Notes: generated from the sequence alone by a model not told the origin. Numbered from the stretch's first letter, positions 37,860-52,050 are shown. The stretch is 64,000 nt of DNA from Sinohyriopsis cumingii (GCA_028554795.2 CM068829.1:137151579-137215578); one strand, 5' to 3'. Program-made: numbers and translations.

Positions 37860-38800
37860 TTCATTTTTTCAATAGTCTATTTGCCTGTGCCATGCACAGT
37901 CGCCAGACAGAACACCTCCAAGATATGTATGTGATTTAACTTGCTCAATTCTGTGGTTGTGCGTAAAATTTGCTAGATGGAACTCGTTGTCTTAGAAATT
38001 GTTAGCAATATAGTTTCAAAAGGGTTAAAAGATACAAGCCAAGTATTTCCCCAATTTGGAGATATTTTCAAGTTAGAGTTGATGTTTTGAGTAATTATAA
38101 CTAGTTTACCCATGATTACAAAGAGACCCGAATCATCGACAGTTACAAATCTATTGGAGAGTATATCATGTACAACATAAGTTTCAAAACAATAAGGGAC
38201 CTAACAAAGATCATTGGGGCACGCCAGCTCTAATACACATACACTCTTAAAACAGAAACACCATTCGTTGTCTTCTGTTCTATGATAACTATTTAACATT
38301 GTTTAATAGGCTTTCTGCGATTCCGGCAGCATTTAACTTATGGATGATCTATCTATGTCACACACAATCAAAGGGATTACTTATATCACAAAATATATCT
38401 CTAATTTCACTACCGGAATATACTGCATGGAATACGCGTATCATAGACATGTGTTAATTGAATAACTGTAGAATAATCCGGAATAAAGCCAGACTGGAAG
38501 GGTGTACAAATATTATTTTGAGATATCAAGTGAATCAAGACAGTTGTAAAAACCATTCTTCCGGAAACTTTGCCAATCGTATTGAGACGAGATACTGGCA
38601 TGTAGTCAGGGACAATCTTCCTTAAAATTGCACGATTGGACGAAGATCTGCTTCTTTGCAAGATTCTGAAAACGTGGCTTCTCTAAGAGACTGATGAAGA
38701 GGGGATCGATGTGGATGTGAGAGTTCATTAGACAGCACATACAGAATACAGTTATTTACATCACTGGGAGTAGACGAGAAAGGCTTTAGAGAACATTTCT
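37860..38800 (-). pseudogene. Non-LTR retrotransposon reverse transcriptase relic, minus strand
   Basis: Reading the minus strand from 38800 down: MPVSRLNTIGKVSGRMVF (the NYRPVSLL..VGK region, about 38605-38552). Next come NNICTPFQSGFIPDYSTVIQ (38510-38450), EIRDIFCDISNPFDCV (box with D..KAFD, about 38400-38350), RAGVPQ then SLLGPLLF (motif B, about 38235-38190), NTWLVSFNP-like residues, and YLGGVLSGDCAWHRQI (37930-37880). Stops and at least two frame changes separate these blocks. It is a different LINE lineage from the relics at 23560 and 46920, judging from motif wording. No 5' or 3' end was identified. Confidence 0.85.
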
Positions 38801-41665
<2,865 letters not shown>

Positions 41666-41675
41666 AGTAAACATT

Positions 41676-41923
41676 CGTTGTTGTTCTCGGGTTTAACGCA
41701 ATTTTTCAGCACAAGATAGGCTATACATGGCGGCCAGTATAACTGGTGGAGGAAGAACCCTGGAAAACCCAGGGAAGAACCACCGACCCACGAGAAGCTA
41801 CTGGCAGGCTTTCCCACGTACTCACGCTAGCTGAGCCTTGGACTCGAACCCACGCAGGCAGAGGTGAGATGGCAGTGATCCAGAACGGTGAGCGCTTTAA
41901 ACCACTCGGCCACTCGGGGCCCC
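41676..41923 (-). mobile_element. Full-length tRNA-derived SINE, family 1 (MetaSINE-like)
   Basis: On the minus strand it starts GGGGCCCCGAGTGGCCGAGT, with box A TGGCCGAGTGG, a serine/leucine-type long arm and box B GGTTCGAGTCC. The body contains GTGGGAAAGCCTGCC and TTCTTCCTCCACCAG. The 3' end reads ACTGGCCGCCATGTATAGCC then TGCTGAAAAATTGCGTTAAA, ending in GTT/AAC repeats. A perfect 10-bp target-site duplication, AGTAAACATT, lies at 41666-41675 and 41924-41933. The body and 3' end resemble the conserved domain of MetaSINEs described from many animals; that link is from memory and needs an alignment. Confidence 0.93.
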
Positions 41924-41933
41924 AGTAAACATT

Positions 41934-43269
41934 TGAACTACCACCCCTAACCTGTTGGTAGGAACCTATGTCCACTTATATTTTGTTCAAAGGGAAATTG
42001 TCACGCACTGTCGTTCACAGATTCTGAATTGTCTAAACCTGATGAAAGGAATTATTTCTTTGGGGAAAAAAGGGACAGCTGCCTACGATTGGACAGAATA
42101 AATTTGGGCTTACACTTTAGAGCAATCAGACTTTAAAGTGACCACCTTAGTCGAAATTCTTTAGTCTGAAAATTTCCTAAAAGAGGAAACTTAGTCTCGA
42201 TGCCGTGGAATGCATGAAGAGATAAGTGCTTTCCTCGTGAAACAAGAAAGGGACCAGGTGGTCGTCTTGTAAAAAGAAAGACATGTTTAGTGCTAGGACG
42301 CACATGTTATGAAAGAGAACAGCAATAAGCTTTCTGAGAGAAAGACGAGACAGTCTGGTGTCAGTAGTCCAGGAAAGAAGGACGAGGTCAGAATAATGTG
42401 ACCAGGAAGTCCATGAAGGGGCAAAGCATAGAGCTAAAGAAGGATGAACTAGGAGACGTTGATATACGGTCCAGACAGGAAGATGATGTAAATCGGTCGT
42501 GGACATTGCGCTCTTTTAACCTCTCGTTATGATGATGAAATAAATCCAAATTAGACACATCTGTTAAATTCTACTGATATAATTTAACTTGAAGTGGAAT
42601 TGCCGTTATTAATTTGTTCTGATTAAATTTGTTATTTTCTTGTCAAAAGGGGTCACGTATTACTTTATTTCTTCCCAGTATTCTGGCTCAGTTCTCTGTT
42701 GAAATTCCATTCTTCGTTCACTCCCGCCGGGCTATAATATCGAGGGAGGTCATCTTCCAGATAACGCCAGCCAAATTCAATTAACCACCCCTCTTACTAA
42801 GAAAGCGACGTTACAAAATCCCATTAAGACATACTCCACCAATCTCTCCAGGCGAATCATTTTCCATCCCAACGATGCGTGTAAATTTTTTTCACCTGTT
42901 TTACGTGGAAACTTTCACTTGTTTCACGTGCAAACACAATTTATTGATTATGAGGACATATCATAAAAAAATGAAAACGAAATCTCGGATCGTTTATTTT
43001 ATGCACGTTTTCTGAATAAAATATTGATTGACAGATCAGATACTTCTTTTGATTATATGTGTCAATCATGTTTTACACGCCTCTTAGATATAGCATGAAA
43101 ACTATTGATATCCACACTCTTAGACCATTTATGCACTTATCTGGCATGAAAATTCAAGTGTGACATTGAAGTGACGTTGACAAGGATTGAGTCAATAGTC
43201 ATAATTTGGAATATGCTGAAAACCCCACCATACAAACCATGTCAAGATGAGATGATACAGTTTGAATCT

Positions 43270-43273
<4 letters not shown>
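41934..43273. other. Non-coding stretch
   Basis: No recognised gene. The minus-strand open frame 42177-42506 (109 residues) has no domain I recognise. Confidence 0.5.

Positions 43274-43300
<27 letters not shown>
43274..43300. repeat. Poly(A) tract
   Basis: About 27 consecutive A. No retroelement body was recognised beside it. Confidence 0.95.
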
Positions 43301-43974
43301 TTCTAGTTTAGGATGCTAACCTAATGCTAATCTGTTCTAAAAGATACAAACGCCCACGATATGAATGGGAGTATGAATGGGTTGCATAGACAAAGTCTAA
43401 ATTACTACATCACATTTTGACGGACTTACGTCAGTTCTCCTACTCCGAAAGGCAATATCCGTGTTAAACTTCTATAGGCCCTTCAAAAATATATAAGTTT
43501 TAATTTAAACTTTGATTATGCTTGGTTGATGAAAGAAGAAAAAAGTGACCTAGTGATGCAAAATATAGATAAACTGTGTACTTTTCTAACAATATTCTTT
43601 CAGATTAAATATATATTCTGGATGTAAATCACTGATCCGGATTTTGAAAGTAATTTGCTTTAATTTAAAATCTATGATGCCCTTACTTGTCAATCGCGCC
43701 TTTCGTCAGTTAACTTACTTCCTGTTTTTACACTGTCAGATCTGCCAATCTGAGTCAAGTGTAACTTTCACCATCTTCCTTTTGCTCATGTGGTGACTTG
43801 AAACGTTCATGTGCCGACTAGAAAATTGCATCTTGTTTGTGGTGAGTATAAAATGACTAGAAAATGTAATATGGTGACTAGAAATCTATCCATCAATTCC
43901 TTTTTGACTGTAGCAATTTTCTATCTTCAAGTAAAGAGCAAAGAAATCGAAATGATTTTAAACATGAACAAACC

Positions 43975-43978
<4 letters not shown>
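43301..43978. other. Non-coding stretch
   Basis: Nothing recognised. Confidence 0.5.

Positions 43979-44064
<86 letters not shown>
43979..44064. repeat. (CT)n(CA)n compound microsatellite
   Basis: About 18 CT units running into about 23 CA units, followed by short CATA/CACG variants. Confidence 0.98.
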
Positions 44065-44070
<6 letters not shown>

Positions 44071-44247
44071 TACATACATACACACACGTGCGCGCATTCG
44101 CGCGTGTTGCTGTATTTATTTGTTCTTTTGATTCCTCAGAACATTGGTTGCATGTTACTGAGTGGAACCGGTATAAAGTGTAAGAGAATGCATATCAAAT
44201 CCCATGGCGTAGTATTTGACGATAAATTACATTAAAGTTCATAACAT

Positions 44248-44730
44248 AATTATCTTCCCTGTTACATTCCCGAGTATTTGATTATATTCCTTATTACATT
44301 CCCGAGTGATTGATTATCTTCCCTGTTACATTCCCGAGTATTTGATTATATTCCTTATTACATTCCCGAGTGATTGATTATCTTCCCTGTTACATTCCCG
44401 AGTATTTGATTATATTCCTTATTACATTCCCGAGTGATTGATTATCTTCCCTGTTACATTCCCGAGTATTTGATTATATTCCTTATTACATTCCCGAGTG
44501 ATTGATTATCTTCCCTGTTACATTCCCGAGTATTTGATTATATTCCTTATTACATTCCCGAGTGATTGATTATCTTCCCTGTTACATTCCCGAGTATTTG
44601 ATTATATTCCTTATTACATTCCCGAGTGATTGACTATCTTCCCTTTTACATTCCCGAGTAATTGATTATATTCCTTATTACATTCCCGAGTGATTGATTT
44701 TCTTCCCTGTTACATTCCCGAGTGATTGAA
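44248..44730. repeat. Minisatellite, 64-bp dimer of a 32-bp unit
   Basis: About 7.5 copies of a 64-bp unit made of two related halves. One half contains TTATCTTCCCTGTTACATTC and CCGAGTATTTG; the other TTATATTCCTTATTACATTC and CCGAGTGATTG. The alternation is strict except in the last units, so a 32-mer diverged into an A-B dimer that was then amplified. Confidence 0.95.
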
Positions 44731-45400
44731 AACCTTAATGTTTGCAGCAATGATTTACATGATCTGGGGATCTTAAAACTCTGAACTAGAGCCAATCAAA
44801 GGTGACCTTGTAAATGTAAAAAAAAAATTTGATAGGCTGACACAAAGTTTCATACTCAGACTCAAGCTCAAAGGTTTCGTGATCACCGGGTTATATTGTT
44901 TTTATTTGATTTTTTTATTTATGCATAAGACCTATTGAATAATACACTATTGTAAAATATTTTATCTTTACTGTAACATTTGTATATACAGTTGTAATGA
45001 TTTCAGATTGCGGAAGATTCAGTTATTAATTATTTCAATTTAGTTTTAAAAAGGGATGCTTAAATTAGTATTAAAAAACCTCAAATTTTGCTATGCTTTA
45101 TCTTCATTTTAAGATTTGAGCTTTCTCCGAACAGCAATGTTTACGAAACGCTACGTTGAATTTCATGTTATCATATGAACGTTCCGTCAGGTTTCAAGTC
45201 TAGTTTTTAACAAGATCAATTTATTTCTGATAGCTTTATCAGATTGACTTGTATATTGTCTTCTCATGTTTGTAACATAACCCAATAAATTTATAGAATG
45301 GACACTGCTCAAAAATGTTAACCAGTCCAGTATTAGGATATATGTTCTTCAAAAAGAAGCTGTGATTTGGAAACGAAAAGTTTCATAATATATGATAAAT
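44731..45400. other. Non-coding stretch
   Basis: Nothing recognised. Confidence 0.5.
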
Positions 45401-45998
45401 CGCTACAATCAGGCCGAAATAAAACCTTTGTTTTATTATACAATACAAATAACAATTTAACTTGGTAAACATGGTTGGGAGAGGGGGAAACTAGTCTAGC
45501 ATACATATTAGTGATAGGGACAGGCGTTGGTTATTTAACATACATATAAGAGATTACACCGAATATCAACGATTATTGGTGATAAAGTGTAAGCAATATA
45601 TGACGTAGTAATATTTTTGAAGCAGCTACAGTGGCACTGGACATAACACTTGAGAGAAATGTTGATGTAATATTGAAACCCACTGTTTTATAGTACACCT
45701 TAAATACACCGTAATACACCATAATACACCGTAAATCGTTTCAATCCGGCCGAAGAGCACTTTTGTTTTATTGTACAATACAAATTACAATTAAACATGT
45801 TACACATGTTTGGGGGATCATCTTGGTGACTGGCACTGGCACTGGACACAAGGTTCCCGTGGTTCCCGTTGGATGAGAATTTCAGGGAGGAATTGGGAAG
45901 CACCGTAAATCGTTTCAATCCGGCCGAAGAGCACTTTTGTTTTATTGTACAATACAAATTACAATTAAACATGTTACACATGTTTGGGGGATCATCTT
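45401..45998. repeat. Dispersed duplication with an exact 98-bp repeat pair
   Basis: 45727-45824 and 45901-45998 appear identical by eye (CACCGTAAATCGTTTCAATC at the start, GGGGGATCATCTT at the end), 174 bp apart. A diverged third copy begins near 45401 (AATCAGGCCGAAAT, then GTTTTATTATACAATACAAA). No terminal repeats or coding sequence were recognised; the source element is unknown. Confidence 0.85.
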
Positions 45999-46018
45999 TA
46001 GAATTGGACCTGTTATAG

Positions 46019-46170
46019 TACATAAATTACAATTAAACATGGTTAGTATGTGACCTGTTACAATACAAATTACAGTTAAACATGGTTACTATGTTACCTG
46101 TTACAATACAAATTACAGTTAAACATGGTATGTGACCTGGTACAATACAAGTTACACTTAAAGATGGTAA
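46019..46170. repeat. About 50-bp tandem repeat, three to four copies
   Basis: Copies of AATTACAGTTAAACATGGTT then ATGTGACCTGTTACAATACA. They share ACAATACAAATTACAATTAAACATG-type words with the adjacent 98-bp repeats, so the two are probably related. Confidence 0.85.
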
Positions 46171-46266
46171 ACATTATTGGTAAGTAACAGTATGTTCTTT
46201 CATTCAAGGGACTTTTGCAAGTTAAAATTTTCCACTTGAAAATGTATCCCACTTCACTTATCAGAT

Positions 46267-46526
46267 GTTGTTGTTGTTGTTCTAGGGTTTGACGCCATTT
46301 TTAGCACAAGATAGGATATGCATGGAGGCCAGTATAACTGGTGGAGAAAGAAGACGGGAAAACTCAGGGAAAAACCACCGACCCGTGAGAAGCTGCTGGC
46401 AGGCTTTCCCACGTACCCACGCTAGCCGAGCCTTGGACTCGAACCAACGCAGACTGATGTGAGATGGCAGTGATCTGGAACAGTGAGCGCTTTAGACCAC
46501 TAAGCCACTCGGCCACTCGGAGCCCC
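46267..46526 (-). mobile_element. tRNA-derived SINE, family 1 (diverged copy)
   Basis: Same order as the copy at 41676: GTT-repeat end, GCACAAGATAGGATATGCAT, CCAGTATAACTGGTGGAG, CCGACCCGTGAGAAGCTGCT, GGCAGGCTTTCCCACGTA, CCTTGGACTCGAACC and ACCACTAAGCCACTCGG. A local duplication of the box A region (AGCCACTCGG / GGCCACTCGG) sits at the head. It abuts a (TA)n tract and no target-site duplication is visible. Confidence 0.9.

Positions 46527-46527
<1 letters not shown>

Positions 46528-46607
<80 letters not shown>
46528..46607. repeat. (TA)n microsatellite at the SINE head
   Basis: About 40 TA units starting 2 bp after the SINE. Confidence 0.98.
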
Positions 46608-46610
<3 letters not shown>

Positions 46611-46919
46611 TTGATGACCCAGTTTCTTTTCACAGTCTTAAATCAACAAAAAGGGGAGTTAAATTGCATTCTGATGCACTTAAAGCGTTACTTTGCTGTC
46701 AGTGCTCTTTATGCATAGTGGTTTGGTTCATGCTATTATTAAGTTCTTTCCTGCAAATGGGTTCATTTAGTATCTGGTTGACCATTTTGGAAAATTTCCT
46801 TTAGAAATCAGCACAACACATTTCTGTCTGAGAAGAAGAATTCCAGTTATCTCCCTTATGTCCTTTCCGGCACGACAATTTAAAAATTCGACCGTTAATT
46901 TAGATAACCTAATTCAAAG
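46608..46919. other. Non-coding stretch before the LINE
   Basis: No motif recognised. The true 5' end of the LINE copy may lie here. Confidence 0.45.
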
Positions 46920-46928
46920 TCGTCAACC

Positions 46929-47937
46929 TTGGTGTCAACTATCCAAGAAATAACTTTGCGTATTGAATTATTCAATGCCCAATCGGAAGGACCACCGGAA
47001 AAGCGCACAGAAATCGTTAATTTTATCAAAGACCAGAATATTGACGTCTTTTTCCTGGCAGAAACATGGCTAAAAGCATCAGGCGATGAGCCCAAGTGTG
47101 CGGATGTAACACCCACTGGTTACTCCATCAAGTCGTTCTCCCGTAACTCTCGCGGAGGTGGAATTGCTGTCATCACAAAGAACTCCATGATCAAACGTCT
47201 TAACCACACCACAACATTCAATTTCGACCACACATCGTTCGAACTAGTCCAAACCGCACTCACACTGGAGCAAAGGTCAGTCCATTTTTTCTGCCTATAC
47301 CGCCCTCCTCCTAGTAGAAAAAAAGCTGACTGAATCTCTCTTTTTGGAGCAGTTTCCGAATCTCCCGGAGTATGGAAATTCGATAGGTGGCAACCTGATC
47401 ATTCTTGGAGATTTCAACTTTCACTTTGACTGTCCCGGAAACCCAAACACATCAACAGTCATAGATTCCATTAATGTTTTCAACCTCAAACAGTCAGTTA
47501 ACCAACCCACCCATAAACATGGTCACATTTTAGACTGGATTCTTCACAGACCTTATGATAACATTCTACGGTCCTCCCTGGTATTCCACGAACTTGCATC
47601 AGATCACCTCTGCATTATATGCCATCTTGACGTATCAGTCCCTAACCCTCCACCTTTATCTGCTAGTAAGAAAAACCTCTGTATGATAAATAGAACTAAA
47701 CTAATGCATGACATCCAAGAAAACCTAACAACTTCCTTACCTCCTACAGCAGAACAACTCGATAACTTCCTGCGTTCATTGCTTGACAAACAGAGTTCTC
47801 CATGGTATAGCAGTGTTAGGAACCAGCTTCACACTGCTAAAAGAGACCGCCGTAAAGCTGAAAGGCTTTGGCTTTCTACCAAACTCACTATTCATAATCA
47901 AATCTATGAAGCCGCTAAGAACAATTCACAAATATAG
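46929..47937 (+). pseudogene. LINE AP-endonuclease domain, frameshifted
   Basis: Two frames that join at an A-run near 47319-47326. The first (46929-47333) has LFNAQSEGPPEKRTEIVNFI, IDVFFLAETWL, SRGGGIAVITK and FCLYRPPPS. The second (47344-47937) has LIILGDFNFHFD, GHILDWILHR and ELASDHLCI. The TETWL-like, GDFN and SDH motifs are those of the AP endonuclease that nicks target DNA for target-primed reverse transcription. A one-base change in the A-run explains the break: the alternative reading there gives KKLTESLFLEQF. The N-terminal motif residues (NAQS and ETW) remain intact. Confidence 0.9.
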
Positions 47938-49349
47938 TCCATGCAACGAAATCAGCCAGCTACACTACTAAGATCATAGAAAGTTCCAACTGCAAAGAGC
48001 TCTTCGAGATTACTAACAAGCTAATGTCAAGGAACAAATCTACACCACTTCCATCTACCTTCTCTCCAGTCGACCTTTCGGACATGTTTGCAAATTTCTT
48101 CCGTGACAAAGTACAAACCATTCGATATAAGCTTGACACTACAATTTCAATTGACTCGTCGTCACCATACAGTTGGGATACATAATTTGAGCGGCAACCA
48201 TTAGCAGCATTTAAACCTGTCTCTATGGATTTCGTACGTACAATCCTGATGAAGAGTGCACCAAAGTCAGGTGAACTTGATCCAATTCCAACATCACTGC
48301 TGCTTGAGTGCTTAGATCCAGTATTGCCTTCACTAACTGATGTTATTAATACATCTCTCTCATCTAGGGAATTCTCATCATTTTTCAAAACTGCCATTGT
48401 AAAGCCTCTGCTGAAGAAACCAACACTAGACTATAATGATTTAAAGAACTACCGCCCAGTTTCTAATCTCCCATTCATATCAATAATCTTAGAAAAGGTT
48501 GTTCTATCCCAGCTTGTATCTCATCTGAATTCAAACAGTCTTTTTAGCAATGTAACTCTTTTTAGCTCCATTCGCAAATATCTTTCAGCTGATGCCGCTA
48601 AAACACTTGTGCGTTCATTAGTACTTTCAAGACTGGACTATTGTAACTCAATTATGTCTGGTTCATCTCAATATCTACTCCAAAAACTTCAAAAACTTCA
48701 AAACACAGCTGCTCGGATCATACTTAGAGTACCACGATCACAACACACCTCTCCGCTGCTCTGTACCCTACACTGACTATCCATTCGATCCAGAATCAAA
48801 CACAAAATTTGTTCTCTGTGCTACTTTTCACTGACGGACTCTAGTCCAACATACCCATCCGACCTCACCCATGTGTACACACCAGCAAGATACTTGTTCT
48901 AGTTGTTGTTCTAGGGTTTAACGTCATTTTTCAGCACAAGATAGGCTATACATGGCGGCCAGTATAACTAGTGGAGGAAGAACCCTGGAAAACCCAGTGA
49001 AGAACCGCTGACCCACGAGAAGCTATTGGCAGGCTTTCCCACGTACCCACGCTAGCCGAGCCTTGGACTCGAATCCACGCAGACAGAGGTGAGATGGCAG
49101 TTATCCGGAACGGTGAGCGCTTTAGACCACTCGGCCACTCAGGGCCACTACCAGCAAGATACTTACGCTCCTCTTCTGGCAATCGTATACTCATTATTCC
49201 CCACTATGAAAACAAAGTCATATGGACAGCGTTCTTTTGCATACCAGGGCCCAGCAACGTGGAATGAATTGCCCACTGAACTTAGACACAAAGACACAGT
49301 AATCACATGAAAGAGTGCTCTCCATACTCACTTATTTCGATTGCAATAA
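47938..49349 (+). pseudogene. LINE reverse transcriptase and C-terminal remnant, palm deleted
   Basis: After a frame change near 47930 the sequence reads TTKIIESSNCKELFEITNKL, LSDMFANFFRDKVQTI, a TAA at about 48183, then the RT fingers: KSGELDPIPTSLLL, LKNYRPVSNLPF, VSHLNSNSLFS. It then jumps at about 48540-48566 directly to SSIRKYLSADAAKTLV and LSRLDYCNSIMSGSS. The palm, with the AFD, GVPQGS and YADD-type boxes that should lie between, is absent. A TGA replaces the usual Trp in TLHWLPI at 48775. The C-terminal part (YTPARYL, then RSSSGNRILIIPHY and YGQRSFAYQGP) is split by a SINE at 48896. Not capable of polymerisation. Confidence 0.9.
48896..49149 (-). mobile_element. SINE family 1 inserted in the LINE
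   Basis: Full-length family-1 SINE with box A TGGCCGAGTGG and box B GGATTCGAGTCC (one extra change against consensus) on the minus strand, and a GTT-type 3' end at 48902. A perfect 15-bp target-site duplication, ACCAGCAAGATACTT, lies at 48881-48895 and 49150-49164. Removing the element and one repeat rejoins the LINE frame at TPARYL|RSSS, so it arrived after the LINE. Confidence 0.96.
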
Positions 49350-49530
49350 CAAACTTAAAGAACTAATAATGTCTCCTACTTTAAATATTCTCAGCATTTT
49401 TTTTTTCTTCTATGTTTTCTAATTTCATGGTGTTTCTAATCATATCAATATATATGTTTTTATCTTATAGGTTTTGTGTAATGTTGTAAAGAGCTTAGAG
49501 CTTCAAAAGATTAGGCGCTATACAAAGTCT

Positions 49531-49562
<32 letters not shown>

Positions 49563-49592
49563 TGAGCCCGTCACTCAGTCAAGCGTAATTAA

Positions 49593-49682
49593 TGCCTCTT
49601 GGAGCTTAATCAAGGCATGTTTAAGCCTAGCAAGGCCTCTTTACGCCTAATCAAGTCTTCTATAAGCTTAACAAGGCCTCTG
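49593..49682. repeat. About 27-bp tandem repeat, three to four copies
   Basis: Imperfect copies of AAGCCTAGCAAGGCCTCTTT and TAATCAAGTCTTCTATAAGC. Confidence 0.7.
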
Positions 49683-50784
49683 GATCAGAATTTTCTAAAT
49701 TTTATATTGGATATTTTTCAAGCATCATCACGTGTAATCAAGTCAGATATTTATTTACATGTGTCAGAAAATACACAGAAAAAAGGTGGTACTCATTGAA
49801 ATATTTTTGCTGCTTCACTTACTTATACCAAATAAATTTGAATTTCTTCTCGCCAAAAATGATACCACTAAAAACAAATTTAAAATTATTTTGGCTACTT
49901 TGTGTGCCACAAGGGCAAATAATGTCATATGAATACTTCCAACGCAATTCTAAGCATGTGTATCCTGAAGAAAAGCAATTTATCCAAGAATTTGCAGGTT
50001 GGAGTAAATCAAGCAACTCTATGATGACTTGCAAGACACTGTATTGCAATTGTTATTCACGTGTAATTAGTCTTCAACGATGGCAGCTACTAGAAATGAG
50101 CATTCAGTAGATTTCGTTTACAATATTAGTCTCGATTTGGAATGACTTTCTGTGTAATCTAAATTCTAACGAGATTCAGCGATTGGTATCATCAAACCCT
50201 CTGATACATTTATGGAGCGTGACCTAGCGGTTTATTCGATGAAACAGTTATTTCGGACGAAATCAAACACGCAGCTCCACGAAGACTAGCATGTCAAACG
50301 GCTCTGTTAATTTACATGATAAAACGAACATGGGCAATCTGTGTGTTCCAGCATTTTTAGTTGTATTAACATTGGATTAAAAACTGCACTCATTTGAATT
50401 TGATAGCGTTGGAAAGGTCTTCCAACCAAATCCAGAGGATGTCCTTGGTAAACGCTAGAGGTATCCTGGATCCAAGCATATCCAATTCTGGTCTAACAGA
50501 GGTATATGTCGTGAAAGAAAAGTATTATCAGTAAAAGACCGTTTAAATTCATATACAACTCAAGCAAGACACTTTCCGTATAATCCATTTGTGCCAAGGT
50601 TTTGGTTGTTCACATTGTTTTGCATATAGAAAATAATCTAGAAGATGAATTGAAATGTTCGTTGAAAGATATGGAGGTCATAGCAAATGTCAACGAATTT
50701 CCATACCAGTCTGGAAGATTCGCATAAAAACGGCTACACAATTCTTCTATCCGAATAGCATTACCACTTACGTTACCTTAACCT
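49683..50784. other. Non-coding stretch
   Basis: Nothing recognised. The open frame 49796-50110 (104 residues) shows no domain. Confidence 0.5.
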
Positions 50785-50935
50785 AATAGAGTTCATTGCC
50801 ACATATATTACTACATTTACTCAATATTGTGCGTTAATACTCATGTTATCTTTTCTCAACAGTGTGCATTATTACCTTTATTCTACAGAGTACATTACCA
50901 CTTATATTACCTTACCTCAACAGAGTGAATTACTT
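50785..50935. repeat. Degenerate about 42-bp tandem repeat
   Basis: Roughly four copies marked by ACAGAGTACATTACCACTTA and TATTACCTTACCTCAACAGA. Confidence 0.75.
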
Positions 50936-51495
50936 TTTTTATTATTTGTCTCTGTTATCTTTAAATTTTCAAATCATGCAGCATTTTAGGACTATTTGGG
51001 ATTTAATTTACTGTTTGCTTTGGCATCAAAGATGATGACGATCAAAACATCTCAACAGCAAGGACACCATTGAATTTAGTCCCTTGCTATAGCGGTTACC
51101 ATCGAGTTGGAATCTGAAGAATAACATGTACCTGCACATCAAAGTGCAAGTTGTCAAAGCCTATACTAATATGATACCAAAATACCATGGACATACTTAT
51201 ACAATATAACTGACCCTGCTGGTTTTGCAGTGAAGAATGTTATTTGCATTCATCAGAAAGCGTTAATAAATGTTTATGAAATGTATTAAATTTGGAACTA
51301 ATATCTTAAATTGCAAACAAAATACGTGGGAAACTAAGAGAAATGCGTGTGGAAATTGGTCTGACACTCAGTATTATTAAATCGTAAATTTATAAATTAC
51401 AACGGTTTACAAAAGAAATTAATTTCATTTAAATTTATGATGGAAAGCATTGAAAATGCGCAAAAACGTAACAAGGTCAAGCAGTGGCGGAGAGA
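50936..51495. other. Non-coding stretch
   Basis: Nothing recognised. Confidence 0.5.
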
Positions 51496-52050
51496 GCTTC
51501 TCCGCTTTCGTAGACAATGTTCTGCAGTGTTGCTATTGCGGATGCACCCAAAGACAATTCTCTGTAGAAGTTAATACTTTGTCATTAATCACCCCCACCC
51601 CCATCCCACCCCCGATATACGTTTGTCGAGACGTGCCCCAGTTACACCCAGATGGGGTGAAATACTATGAAAATGTTAGTCTGGTGCCTAGGGGAATTAG
51701 CCCTACCCTCAACCCCGGACCCTCCCCCCCCCCCAATCGCGGCGCCCCTGAGTTTGAGTAAACGATATGTTGAAGCTTTTCGGCTTTCGTAGACAATGTT
51801 CTGCAGTGTTGCTATTGCGGATGCACCCAAAGACAATGCTCTGTAGAAGCTAATACTTCGTCATTATTCACCCCACCCCCACCCCATCCCACCCCCGATA
51901 TACGTTTGTCAAGACGTGCCCCAGTTACACCCAGATGAGGTGAAATACTATGAAAATGTTAGTCTGATGCCTAGGGGAATTAGCCCTACCCTCAACCCCG
52001 GACCTTCTCCAATCGCGGCGCCCCTGAGTTTGAGCAATAGATGTATTGAA
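51496..52050. repeat. Tandem duplication of a 279-bp C-rich segment
   Basis: Two copies start at 51496 and 51775. Both contain TTTCGTAGACAATGTTCTGC, GTTGCTATTGCGGATGCACC, a CCCCACCCC tract, GATATACGTTTGTC, GACGTGCCCCAGTTACACCC and GGGGAATTAGCCCTACCCTC, ending AATCGCGGCGCCCCTGAGTT. They are highly similar with small length differences in the C tracts. It is GC-richer than its surroundings. The open frame 51450-51761 has no recognisable protein. It may be part of an unrecognised element. Confidence 0.9.

Larger units (their letters stand above)
46920..49562 (+). mobile_element. Degenerate CR1/L2-like LINE, internally deleted and split by a SINE
   Basis: A non-LTR retrotransposon copy with an AP-type endonuclease, partial reverse transcriptase and a C-terminal tail. 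Its 3' UTR is short (GTAAAGAGCTTAGAGC, then GGCGCTATACAAAG) and ends in (ATT)n at about 49532-49561. That 3' end type, and C-terminal wording such as SRLDYCNSIMSG, YGQRSFAYQGPATWNELP and ELRHKDT, are typical of CR1/L2-group LINEs. The copy is inactive: frameshifts, stops, loss of the RT catalytic core and an inserted SINE (48896-49149). The start is approximate. Confidence 0.92.

Noticed and set aside
42177..42506. 109-residue minus-strand open frame
   Set aside because: Leu/Ser/His-rich with no motif; considered as an exon but no convincing flanking splice signals.
43274..43300. Poly(A) as the end of a processed pseudogene or LINE
   Set aside because: No upstream coding similarity and no target-site duplication seen.
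51450..51761. 103-residue frame in the C-rich duplication
   Set aside because: Frame is not kept between the two copies and no domain is recognisable.
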